Assembly: GCA_035235625.1 (NCBI GenBank)
Contig: CP141146.1
Location: forward strand, 2,350,501-2,414,500
Source: Saururus chinensis
Taxonomy: Eukaryota > Streptophyta > Magnoliopsida > Piperales > Saururaceae
Reading direction: 5' to 3'
Length of the DNA stretch: 64,000 nucleotides
Numbering within the stretch: position 1 is the stretch's first letter; each line of letters opens with the position of its first letter. Below, piece by piece: positions 11,262-27,000 of the stretch. The position numbers were made by a program, and so were the translations under genes. A model generated the notes under the pieces. It saw only the letters and a program-made list of their open reading frames with translations, was not told the DNA's origin and made no database searches.

Positions 11262-13642
11262 TAGTTTATGAGTAATAAAGTTACTGTAAGAATCTTAATA
11301 ATTACTATAATACTATTCAATTTGTGTGAAATTATGAAATGGCTTCCTCTTGGTGCATGGTATTGTTGAACACTGGTTCTGAGCTCCTCTTGTTCCTGAT
11401 AGTGGTTTTGAACCAACTTCTGCAGCTTTAAAGACTTCCTTTCTGCGATGTTATTAGTGAGAATATTCTCAAATGTCAAGGAGACGTTTTAATTGGCGCT
11501 AAGTATCTAGACAAATTGTAAACTAGTGCCACAATACTAATACAGAAGCGTTGTCCAATTAGAATGGATTTCTACGTGTGTTTCATTTGTATCATCTATC
11601 ATTTTGCAACATCTAAGAATTTTATTGTAGTTTGTATTTAATAAAAGCACAGCACCATGTAGTTAACGGAAATGGTCTGCTGTCATTAAAAAGAAACACC
11701 AAAATTGACTGATTCAAAAAGCGACTTTTGCTGCTCCTTGCTTAACTTTGAAGATCAACTCAAACATTGATGTATATCGGAATTCAGAAGTCTCTTGCAG
11801 TGAAAAGTTAAATGTGATGCGATATCCTTTATGTTGTCTACCACAGATGCTTAAATTTGTATATTTTGATAATTATAAATGTTGACTTTGTTAAATCGAT
11901 ATTGGCTTGCTAAATCGTTGGACGTGAATCTTGATGGCGATATGTTATTAGTAAGGTGTCAAGGAGATGCTTTAACTGGTATTAAGTTTAGATAAATTGA
12001 GACTAATACAGAAAATTTTGCCAATTGGAGAGGACTTGTATGCCTGTTTTATTTGTATCGTCTGTCATTTAGTAGCATCTAATAATTTTCTTGTAGTTTG
12101 AATAGAATTTTCTTGTAGTTTGAATTTTATGAAGCACTGCATCATATACTTGACGGATGTGGCCTGCTGTCATTTAAAAGAAAACACCAAAACTGGCTGA
12201 TTCAAAGCGGGTTTCTTGTTCCTTATTTACCTTTGAAGGTCAACTCAAACACTGATATATTGGCTATCAGAAATAGGAAGTCTGATGCACTGAAAAGCTA
12301 CATGTGATGTGATTTTTCATGTTGTCTATGGATAATGATAACTATTGACTCTCTCAAAACGAGATTGGCATGCTCAAAAGTTAGACATGAATCTTGCCCT
12401 AAATTTTAAAGTCAGATTAAATTTTTGTTTGTCATTTCTGTCGTCAAAGATAACAATGTTTGGCTATATTTGAGAAATACTCTACTAGAGGTTTATGAGC
12501 CAGTTTTTTCTTTTGATGACCACTTAACTTTCCTGCGATTTGCAGCAAAAAGGGTCCACTTACCATTTTCCTGTGGCCCGTGGTCACAGAATCACCAATA
12601 TTTTGTGTGTTTTGTAATCGTCATCGTTATCATTGTAGCTTTTACATGGGATCATGAAAATGTCTTTGCAGCGCATTAGTGTATTTGGCGGACCCAGAAA
12701 CAAGGGAAAATGATAAATGCTGAAAGAATCTATTCAATTAACATTTTTAACTGAACAAAACATGTGGACATAAGTGAGCTTTATAGGAAGATATGTTCCA
12801 TCCAACTAAAACCCTGTTAGGAAGATTGGTTGGTTGTATATTAACAAGATAGGCCGGACGTGGGGCCACTGGTTATAGCTAATCAAGGTGGCACTGAACA
12901 TTACACCTTGCCGTCTAAAATAGGAGAAAGTATATGGTAGAACCGATCTACCACGTGGTTATATATACCTTTATTTATATTTAAACACGTAAATTTAACT
13001 TTATGTCTTATTTTTTTCGCTTGGAAATACATATAAATTAATTAAATTTGACATTTATCAAAATGACATATTTACCACGTGGCCCGTAGAAAGGTTTCAT
13101 TAGATGATTTTTTCTAAAATAAGTATCTGCCAAATAAAAATGCTTTTAAAGTGGTAGTTTTTTTTAATCTTCCCAGGATATCTTCTATTTTATTAGAGCC
13201 GTTTGATCGTTAGAATTGACGCTGCATATGCTAATTCTATCACGATGAAATCGTTCAACCCAATGTTTTAATCCCGGTTTGACCCGGCTGGTCGAACTGT
13301 GTTCACCCGGACCTAATCTCTTTTTCGGGTCAGACCAATCAGGTCATGAAATCATTGAGATGGGGCTGGTTTGACCCGCGGCCTAGCAAGCTCAGGCCTG
13401 TTTAAATTGTATCAGATTTGGGGATTTGGGTTTTGTGAAACCTGACCCGAACCGGACGAAGTGGCGACAAAGCTCACTCCAGTCGGATGCTCCCGCCAAA
13501 CGTGCAAGAAAAGACATGTCGGCTTCTCGCACGTGTCCACCAAGCCCCGACCGACTACAAACAGATCAGAGGATTTTTGTTCCAATTTACAAACTCCAAC
13601 CGCCGGCCCACCGCGGCGCCGAAGCCGAAGACGACGACGTTG
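11262..13642. other. Intergenic DNA with a tandem duplication, no gene seen
   Basis: It holds the 3' flank of the COX23-like gene, a roughly 490-bp tandem duplication (11445-12396), a possible MITE with CCACGTGG boxes near its ends (about 12935-13100), and the promoter of the next gene. The frame at 12425-12679 lies at and beyond the end of duplicate copy 2 and shows no family resemblance. Confidence 0.5.
11445..12396. repeat. Diverged tandem duplication, unit about 492 bp, two copies
   Basis: Copy 1 starts at the GCGATGTTATTAG at 11445 and copy 2 at GCGATATGTTATTAG at 11937. Shared blocks occur in the same order throughout: TGTCAAGGAGAYG, AATACAGAA, CATTTGTATC/TATTTGTATC, GGCCTGCTGTCATT/GGTCTGCTGTCATT, AACACCAAAA, TGACTGATTCAAA/TGGCTGATTCAAA, TCAACTCAAACA, TGAAAAG, ATGTTGTCTA and GAATCTTG. 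Small indels separate the copies. Neither is coding. Confidence 0.75.
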
Positions 13643-15738
13643 ATGGCGGGACTCAGCGAAGAAGCCGCGGAGGCCATTTCCGCGCGTCTCTCCGCCCTCG
13701 ACAGCCTCTATTTCCCCCGTGCCATCCTCTCCTCCGCCCCGTCCGACCGCAAGTCCGCCCTCCTCCGCCTCCTCTCGCACGACCCCGCCATCTTCCTAGG
13801 TATTTCCTTCACTCCCAATATTCCCTCTTTCTTCTCGCCTTGAGCTGTCTTCGCCTGTGCAACTCGCCGTGATTATTGTTTTGTTTCGATTTTTGCAGAG
13901 CGGTATGGAGAGAATCTGACGGACGAAGAGCTCCGGCACTTCGATACCCTGGGTGGTGGCTACGAGGTCCAGTGGCATCTGAATCGAATCCGAAACTCTC
14001 GCCGCCCTCCGACCCAGGAGGAGTCCCGATCCCAGTCCGTCAGGGTGAAGAACCGGCGCCGCGCCTACCTGAACCAGCTCATTCGCGGAGGCCAGTATTT
14101 CTCCGAGGACGCGATGAGGGAGCGGGAGCCCTACCTACACCACGAGTATGTTGGAAAATTCCAGGACCCAACCGGCCGCTGCATGTCTCGGCCGGGCGAG
14201 CGGTGGTCGGAAACGCTTATGAGGAGGTCCGAGGAGGCGATTTTGGTAGCGAAAATCCGAGGGGAGAAGGAGCGTCTTGGGATTATGGAGGAGGAGGAGG
14301 AGGAAGAAGAAGATGAAGAAGAGGAGGAGGAGGAGGAGGAGGAGGAAGAAGATGCGGATGAAGAGGTAAAATGAGTAGGAAAGTTTTCAATTTTACTCGT
14401 TATGTTCATTTTGCTTGGATGGTATTCGTCGAATGCTTCTGTACTCGGAGACCACATTGATGGTTTTAGTTTATTCATTACTATTCGCATTTGCAATGAT
14501 TTTATGGTTTTTTACAATGAATTTTTTCTCTTATGTCGAGAGAAGGAAGTTGGAAAACAATTTTCACCTTTGCAAGGGAAGTACAGCAGCTAGAACTGTT
14601 ATTATAGTTCTATATTTATTTAGCAGAAGAATTGTTTGGAATTGTAGTCTCCTAAGCGCTGTGTTGACTTGTACCGTTGCTCCATTCTCATCTAAATTTC
14701 ATCCAAGTAGGTGATTCCTGGATACTCAGGAAGCAAAAGATTGGGAGGCCGCTCAGAAAGGAATGCAGAATGCGAGTTATTGATATCTAAGTAATCAATA
14801 ACCTCATTTGCTTCATAAGTGTTGATAACATTCTCAGTAATCAGCTGATTTCAACCTCAGTTAACCTCTTCTTATTCTCCTTTTGGTCTAATGCAGAGTA
14901 GTGATGCTGGCCAGATTTTTGTTGTTGAACTTGTTATATTGGCCCTAGCCAGCCTGATATTTCTTCGAAAATTAGCAAGTTATTATGTTGTTTAGTTAGA
15001 TTTTTCGATGCCTGCTTAAGTATTTTTCTAGGATGAGAAGTCTTCTACCCCTGCTTTAGCCAGCCAACCTCCGTTAACACAGTGGGCGGATATCTACCCT
15101 CTGAATGTAGGTGGGGTGGGCTGGCTAAAACGGGGGTGTCAAACATTTTTCTAGAGTTTGTGAGTGTGTCCGTCAGCATGAGTTAGCTGTCAGTTATAAA
15201 CATAGGCTTTTAGAAGTAGACTAATTATTGTTGGTTACAAACATGGGTTGTTACGGCTGGTTCAAGAAATTAGAGAAAAAACAGAGAAACCTAGAGCCTT
15301 GCATTGTGCAAGAGTTGTGGTGCCAACATCACGGAGTGACCTTTGTGTATTAGTACAAATGTATTCTGTTGGAAGAGAGACGATTCTTTTTTTGGTATGC
15401 CAATTGCGGTTTTCCCCCCCTCCTCTGGAATGAGCTGTAGTATCTGCTGCATGTACACTCTCGTGATGTGTTCATCTTATCTCTGCAATGTATTAATGTG
15501 TTTCATTGAATGACAGGAAAATGAGGGTGAGACTGGTTTGACGGTGGAAAGGCTATCGCCTGCAGAGTTGCAGGAACATATGGAACAATTTACTAGTCTT
15601 ATGCAACAGAAATTCTTAGCAGGAGAAGACTCACAGCATGTAGACTATTCTCAAATAGATAGTGATGAAAGACTGGACGATCACTGGGTTAAAGAGGTTG
15701 ATCTAGATGCGGAAGAGAAGTACTTTGCGGAAGATTAA
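13643..15738 (+). CDS. CCDC97-like protein (DUF2052 family)
   Basis: Three exons: 13643-13799, 13899-14365, 15517-15738; 281 residues. The start MAGLSEEAAEAIS opens a GC-rich exon. Recognisable blocks: DPAIFLERYGENLTDEELRHFD across the first junction, an Arg-rich segment RVKNRRRAYLNQLIRGG, the signature YFSEDAMREREPYLHHEYVGK with FQDP, then a long Glu/Asp run (about nucleotides 14287-14364), and a C-terminus with LSPAELQEHMEQFTSLMQQKFLAGED ending DAEEKYFAED. This layout matches the CCDC97 C-terminal domain, found from animals to plants. Human CCDC97 has been found with the SF3B part of the U2 snRNP, so a splicing-related role is plausible, but the plant function is not established. The acidic run is coded by near-pure GAG/GAA repeats and may vary in length. 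Confidence 0.85.
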
Positions 15739-17324
15739 TTCTCGTGGTCTCCACATAATCTGTCCTTGTACATTCCTTGTGATTAAGTGTTGTCTTCCTT
15801 TTTTTGGTTAATCAAAAATGGCTCTACTTGTTTTCCTTTTTCCCTCTGCTACTTGCAGATTGAGGCTCTTTTCCTTCCGTGTACACGACATGTCTTTTGC
15901 TCTTAGATTCAGATTTTAGATTGTGGAAAGGCGCAGTGTTGAGAAACAACCCAAATGAGCGTTTCTTTCATACTTGTGGGATACGAGCTTCAGGGTTGCA
16001 ATCAGTCGTTCGACCCTTTTATCATCTAAAAGGGCGAGGAAACAAGGAATTCCAGGAATAAAATAACCACCTGGGAAAGGGACCGGGTCTGGCCTCTGTG
16101 AACCGGGTTTTAAAGCACTGAACAAATCATTGTGTTACCAGGTTTAAGTTATCAGCCAATATGCTTACCAGGGTTCAGATTCCAAGGTACCATCATGTAG
16201 TTCTAATGATTAATAAGTAAAGGGTGCTTATGAGGAGCTGAGCAGAGCCATCTTGGTTCAGCTTGAGTTCACCCAATCAGTATTTTTTAATATTCTTAAT
16301 TATTTTAAAAATATGTACTTGGGTAAATTGCACTTGACCCTTATGAATTAGGTAGGGTGAATTGGTACGTAACCCTTATGACTTAGGAAATAGGTAGTTA
16401 ACCTATATGACTTATGAAAATAAGCACGTAATTTATTTTTAGGGGTGTTCTAGGACAAATATGGTTGTGGATAGTGGGTTGTTCGTGTTTGTCTGAAAGT
16501 GGCACATTGTTTGTATTTGTCCATGTTTGTACTAGTTTTTATGTTGCGCCATTGGTCAGATTTTTATTTGGTGGAACATAACTTAGGGGCAGGTAGGTTA
16601 GAATATTATCCAACTCGGGTAAGAGGGTGGCGGTGAGAAGAGGGAGGGTGGCGGTGAGAATAAAAAATAAAGATTGAGGGGAAAGCTATATACGAGAGAA
16701 ATTAAGGTTATAAATAAAGCTTAAAATAGGCTAAGTGGACCATTGGGCATGGGCCAGGTTTTTGTAATTTTTTTACCAAGTCCAGTCTCATACAAAGACC
16801 AAATCCGAATTTTTTTTGGCCGGGCGAGGCGAGGCCAGGCTAACTGGCCGGGCCGGCTTGCATTTTGTACTTGCCTAATGGTGAGCGGGGACATGAAAAA
16901 CTATTCCTTAGCCATGGGCTATTTTAAGTCCATAACAAATAAAAGCGGCAAATTAAATCCGGCAAGGCCCATCAGATCCCCCGGGCCCGTTAGTGCGTAT
17001 TGCGCACATTCCCTCCTGTTCTTCCTCTGGCGAGCCGAGGCCGAAGGACGTAAGATCTTTTTTTTTTTTTTCCATTTTTTTCGTTTCCCCCCTTCTCTTC
17101 CATCCCGATCTTCCTCTCCTCGAATAATCTAGGTCTTCTGCCAAAGATTCAGGTTTTCTCCCTCCGTCGCTATAGATAGTATCCTGTTTTGTTTTCCTCC
17201 TTCACTGTTGCCGGCTGCGGCTGGGCTTTCTGCTCTGTCGATCGATCCAAGGATGGTGGTGGGAGGCGGCTGAAGGAGGGATTTCGGCTGAGGAGGAGGG
17301 GCGGGGGGAGAGAGGGAGAGGAAC
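15739..17324. other. Intergenic DNA and CK2 beta promoter
   Basis: It contains the 3' flank of the CCDC97-like gene. At about 16322-16438 there are three short diverged tandem units of the type YTTGACCCTTATGAATTAGG. A GC-rich stretch at 16800-17060 precedes the CK2 beta leader. No gene is recognised. Confidence 0.5.
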
Positions 17325-21268
<3,944 letters not shown>

Positions 21269-24089
21269 TGTTCTGGATTTGTGTTGCGTATTGCTGGGTA
21301 ATTTTTTTAAAAAGATCTAACTTCTAAAGCTTGCTGAATCTTATTCATACAACCAACTCTGCGCTGCCCGCATCTTGTAGTATTGCTGAAAAGTGATGTT
21401 ACCCTTCTTTAACATGATATTAAGGAAATGTTTGAAATAGGCATGTTCCCTTGCCTTTGTTAAGTTATTCTTGCTATTCTGTTTTTTCTTACTTTTGTAT
21501 TTGAGATTGAGAAGTATGGGGTCACTGAATTATCATTTAGTTTGTAATCTTATGCTGATACTTCACTCGATGCAGATGCTGCATACTTGTTCCAAGAGCA
21601 TATGGATGAAAGTGATTTTTCGGTGCCCTTTATAATTTATGAGCATGCATTAGAAATATATGTATGTCTTATGAGAATTTTTTTAGGAGATTGTATTTTC
21701 TATTTTTGTCTCTTTTCTTTAATCGTCATTTTCATGCGAATTGAATCACTACTCTTGAGAGGTCTATATAGCTATTGCAAACTATCAGGTCAAGGCTTCA
21801 ATTTTTTGCATCCTATTTGACTCATTTACTTGAGCGGTATAATTGAATGCATGATTGAGAGTGCTAGTATGCCAAAACTTGAACGGGCATCCACCGCTTT
21901 GGAAAGGTATTTCCGGAACTTTTTATCCTTGATATTGAAATGCACTACGTGGGCAACGCTTTTGAGCATCTCTTTGGCCGATAGGCTTTTAAATGAGCGC
22001 TCGTGCCGATGATTGCCTACTCTTATCAAGATAAGTCGCAATGTAAATCTCCGCTCGTTTCCATAAAAGTTGATGTCTGACAATGTGAAGGGGAAGAAGC
22101 ATTATTGGGTGGCAAACCTACATGGTTTCTGTATGGTTAGATATCGGTGTAAAATTGAATGTTCCATATTTGAGTTGGGAAGTTTGGAAGGATGCATGGA
22201 TGGTGATGAAGTTGATTGGAAAGGGAAAGGCAAAACCTAGATAAGATCAAAAGGCTTTCAGGGGGCAGGACAAGTATAGCAACATCAACGCCCCATACCC
22301 ACTATAGTACACAAGTGGAAGGGCTCATCCGAATAATTGAATTCAATTATCTGCATCCCGAAATGATCTCTTTTAGTCTTTATCCAAAGAAAGATGTTCG
22401 GCGCGGGTTTGCAGGCAAATTTGACCAAAAAGAAAATAAGGATGATCTTTTAATGCCTTGTGGGCACAAAACATTATCACAAGATATGACACGGCCGTCC
22501 TCAAAGCAAGTCGCCATTTCGTTCTTAAGTTATTTGTCTGCTAATGATTCTAATTTATTATGTTGTCGAGTGGGAAAGAAGCTACATGTTATGCAAACAA
22601 TGGCTATTTCATCTTGGAACTTTCCAACCGCTATGTAATTAATTACGTCAGGATAAGATTTGTGGATTTAAAACTTAGGAGGTACAAGACATCGCCCACA
22701 TGATGACCTACATGTGGACCATAGACAATTCTACAGCACAGACTTTAGAACGTTTACTGGTGCCCCCTTCAGGACTCAAGAGGCAGAAACAAAGTGCAGG
22801 AATCAGGGAAATATCCCACTTTAGTTTATATTTTCTTGACTTATAATTTTTGCAAGAGTTCTGTTAGTATGAGCTAAGCATTGTGAGACTTAAGGTTCTA
22901 TTATAAAAACAACTCTATTTTGATGCATGAAGTAGGCGAGTACCCCATCTCTATCTCTGTACACAATCAAATTTTAATCTGATAGCTAATGATGCTTAGG
23001 CGATTACCCATCTCTATATCTATTAAAGCATACAATCAAAATTTAATCTGCTGGCTTACGATGCGTAGGCACATATGAGCCCGGACTCATTCTAACATAG
23101 TGAAATCTCATATGGAAAAAGGGATACGATAAGTTATCAGAAGATGATGGAAACAACTAATAATTTCATACATTAAAAAGAACAGCTGACAATGGACTTG
23201 CATCCTTTAATTAGTGTCTAAATTTTTTTTAATGACTAATTAAAGAGCCTACATAGATCAGTGCTGATTGGGACCAATAAAATGACCGATTCTTAGTGAA
23301 ATAATTATGTAAGCATTATCACTCATCAATCCCAGGCCTGTGGGTTATCAAACGGGATCTCCTACGCCTACGGCGTTGGATCCGCTGTGGAGCACTCATA
23401 TGTGAGTGCTCTCACAAAAGCCCAGCGAGCCATGAAAACTCATGCGAGCATTCATGGCTCGCTTGGCTTTTGTGAGAGCACTCACATGTGAGTGCTCCAC
23501 AGCGGATCTTAAGGCTACGCCTACAATCACCGGAGGAGACAAGAAGAAGCATCAGATCAGCCGAAAAGGACCCGGAATGGAAGGCGGCGCCCAGTGATGG
23601 GCGAAATGACCTGATCCGGCTTGCCTACGTGGACTCCACATCTAAAACTTTGTCGTTTCGAAATGACGGCCCCACCCTCGGAAGAGGACCTCCTTTTTTG
23701 TGACCCCTGAAAGGCTGAAACCGAACAGAGACGGGTAGAAACGTCATTTCGCCACCTAAGTCGATGCCGCTACCCGCCCCACCTGCGTCCCGGAACTACC
23801 CCTGTACCCCGGCTCTTCCAGCCGTGGAACCAAAGGGTGTCTGGTAATTTCACCCACCTCTCGGGCCCTTCCCTGTCGCTCGCTCGCTCATCTCCGCCCA
23901 GTTCCGCCCGCCCTCCAGAGCATTTCTGGCGCTGGGAAATTTCCATTTTCCGCCATTTTCGACCTCCTTCGTCTTCTCGGATCAGCAGCCTGAAAGTTTG
24001 GAATAGTGTCGTTTTTTTTCCGTTTGTGGGAGAAATTTCGGTCGGAGGAATTCGGTGTTTGATCGGCGGTAGTGATTAGATGTAATTAA
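21269..24089. other. Intergenic DNA between CK2 beta and the MORN gene
   Basis: Unassigned frames occur at 21826-22083 (minus, 85 codons) and 22216-22638 (plus, 140 codons); I recognise no family in either. A strong hairpin lies at 23379-23508. The GC-rich segment from about 23520 to 24089 is the likely promoter and leader of the MORN gene. Confidence 0.5.
23379..23508. repeat. Near-perfect inverted repeat (58-bp arms, 14-base loop)
   Basis: Arm 1 is 23379-23436 and arm 2 is 23451-23508. They pair over 58 positions with two mismatches around the loop AACTCATGCGAGCA. Each arm itself contains a 22-bp palindrome centred on GAGCACTCAYATGTGAGTGC. The 10-mer CTACGCCTAC stands on both sides (23362-23371 and 23515-23524), possibly a target-site duplication of a Mutator-like MITE. 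It could also be a fold-back transcript source. Confidence 0.9.
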
Positions 24090-27000
24090 ATGCATCAGAA
24101 GAAATCGGCCGTGCAGATCGTCAAGGACAGCTTTGGCCTCTCCTCCGACTTCAGCCCTTCTTCCTCAGCCGCAGCAGCCGCCGCAGCCGCGGCCCACCAC
24201 CACCACCAACTGAGCATCGAAATCCCCGCCCCTTCCTCCCCCAATGGGCCCCACTCATCGTCCCTCCTTTCCAAGCGCCCCGTCATGAGCCACTCCCCCA
24301 CGCTCTCCTCCCTCCGCTCCCTGCCCAGCCCCAGCCCCCGTGCGGGTCCCACCTCCCGCCCGGCCTCGCAGCCTCCGACGGCGGCAGCGGCGTCTGCGCA
24401 CTTCCTCCCGACTCCTCAGACTGTGCTTCGCCTGCTCCGCCGCCTCCGCCTCCGCCTGCGGCTGCTCATCCTCCTCTCCTTGCCATCGTTGTACCTCTTG
24501 CTCTCCCGTCCCACGCGCTTCATCCTCCTTGACCTCCTTCTTGCCCTCGCCTTGTCCGCCGTCCTGCTCGCCTCCCTCCACCTTGCCCTCCCTCGCCTCC
24601 CCTCCCTCCGTCTTCTCCTACGCCGCCCCCTTTCTCTAAAATTTAAGCTCCCTTCTTCACCCATCCTCCGCCGGCGACCCCAACCCCCGCGTGTGCTCTG
24701 GTCCATAGGCGCGCACCACCCTAAATCGGAAAAGCGCGGCGACGAGGACTCCGCTGCCGTGTCCGGACTGTCCGTGCAGGTATACAGCAACGGTGACGTC
24801 TACGAGGGCGAATTCCACCGAGGAAAGTGCTCCGGCAGCGGGGTCTACTACTATTACATGAGCGGGCGGTACGAGGGGGATTGGGTCGACGAGAAGTACG
24901 ATGGCTGTGGCGTGGAGACATGGGCACGAGGAAGCCGGTACCGGGGCCAGTATCGGAAGGGGCTGAGGCACGGATATGGGGTTTACAGGTTCTATACGGG
25001 TGATGTATATGCCGGGGAGTGGTCCAACGGCCAGAGTCATGGCTGTGGAGTGCACACATGCGAGGATGGCAGCCGGTATGTGGGGGAGTTCAAATGGGGC
25101 GTCAAGCACGGTCTTGGCCACTATCATTTCAGGTACCTTATCTCATCAATTCTTTAGGTTATTCCTTAACTTTAGATGCAATTAATTCCCTCTCATTAAT
25201 GTACTGAAATTTGGACGGATGGGCCTGATATGAGTTTATTGAGTGTTGGCTATGAAGTTGGAACGTTTTTAGTTGTTCTGTTTCGTAGTTCTAAAACTTG
25301 ATTTGACGACTGTGATTGGACTTGTGATCTGAGTTTTATGGTGGGTAGCTTGGGGTCCAGGTATCTAACATTTTACTATAGATTTTGAGGTTAGTTTGAG
25401 ATAGATGATGACTGTTGATTTGTTACCTTATTTGATTCTGTGAAATGCTGAATTCTTACCTTCCTATGCAGGTGATTTTGGTTATGTAGTTTCAAAACTG
25501 TTTATTACATAAAACTTAAGAATGACTAGTGCCTCAGATGCTATCCATTCATCTATTGTAGGCATGTTCTTTCTTCTCTGGATATTCATTTCTCTGTCAT
25601 TTGTGTTTCTATCATAGTTCAACGGGAAAATTAAAATCTTGAAGTAAAACTAATGATATCGATCAGCTAGTTTGTTTGACAATATAAACTAGTACCTACT
25701 TTTTTAAGTTAAGGAATTTGGTACCCAAAAAACCTCTTTGGTTGTTAGCATGGCGCTTAAATGGATTGTTTTAGGTTTTTTAACCAAATTAGAAAAATGA
25801 AAATTTGAAATTTTTTGGGAATGCATAAATAATATCTGAATTATAATAATTGTTTGATTGGAAGGTTTTACTAAAGCTCTAGAAATGGAGAGGCTGCTGT
25901 GGGGAAAGGGAAACAAAAACTGTTTTAGTGTCTAGAGATAGTTGTATAATGTGACAGGCAGATCAACTAGTGAATTTGCTGATGTATATGTCTCTCTTGC
26001 TGTGCATTTGCTGCAAGTTTAAGGTGTGTGCTGCATTAATTACCAATGTAGCATTTTAATAGAAAGCCATCATGCAAGTCAGCAGCATCATTTCTGTCCA
26101 TTCTGGGGCACACAACGTTTAATTATGCTTGTTTGTCAAATTTTGGCTCACCTCATCATGTTGTAGTTGGATGGTAATGCTGGGTTATGGAGAAAATCTG
26201 AATGTAATGACTGTGACAAACAACTAGGCATTCTGATGTGTGAATGACACTCTGTGTGGGTAGGGGGGCCTGTATAACCTGTTAGTTAACCACTTCTGGT
26301 AAAGCTGAAGTTGGTAGGGCAAGGACTAACTATGTACATCAATACTTCCCCGCACGAGCTTAGTTGGCTTTGCACATAAACACTTATACAAGGGGTACAT
26401 AATGAGGACTCTTTCCTTCAGGGGGACTAAATCAAGGACTTTCGCTCTGATAGCATGTTAGTTAACCACTAATCTGAAAAGCTCAACAAATTTGGCATTT
26501 TGTTTGTCTGCAATTTATAAATAGATTTTAAAGTTAGAAACAATGAAACCGTTTCAAATATATTTTTCTAGTGCCAAAACAGAATTGATTAAATTGGAAA
26601 ATAAAAGCTTGTAAAAAAGGGCTGCAGAGAGGTTAACTAGATTATGCCTCTCTCCAATGTATTTTTCTTCCACTTTTTTCTTTATATTATTTTGTTTGAT
26701 GAACATGCCATATAGCTCAGACTTGTAAATTGCATCATGTTTCATGGAGAATTTAGTAACAGACACTGAACAAGTCAACTATGAACAAGGCATTATGCAT
26801 CCATATGAAATGCGTTAAAAGATAGTCCTATTTAGAAGGATGCAGAAGATTTTGCCTGAATCTATGTTGCTTCAAAGTTTTACTGTTTAAAGTTTTGCAG
26901 ATGTTGGGTGAGTTCATTTCTTCTTTATTTTTATGTTGCTAATTAATAGATTTAATTTATCTAAATTGAAAGCTGCTAGGATTTTGAGACGTACTGGTCT

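Noticed and set aside
14131..14496. Minus-strand open frame with a long serine run
   Set aside because: It is the antisense shadow of the acidic GAG/GAA tract in the CCDC97-like exon.
24095..24790. Minus-strand open frames antisense to the MORN first exon
   Set aside because: High GC removes stop codons on both strands; the sense frame has the MORN signature and continues correctly into later exons.
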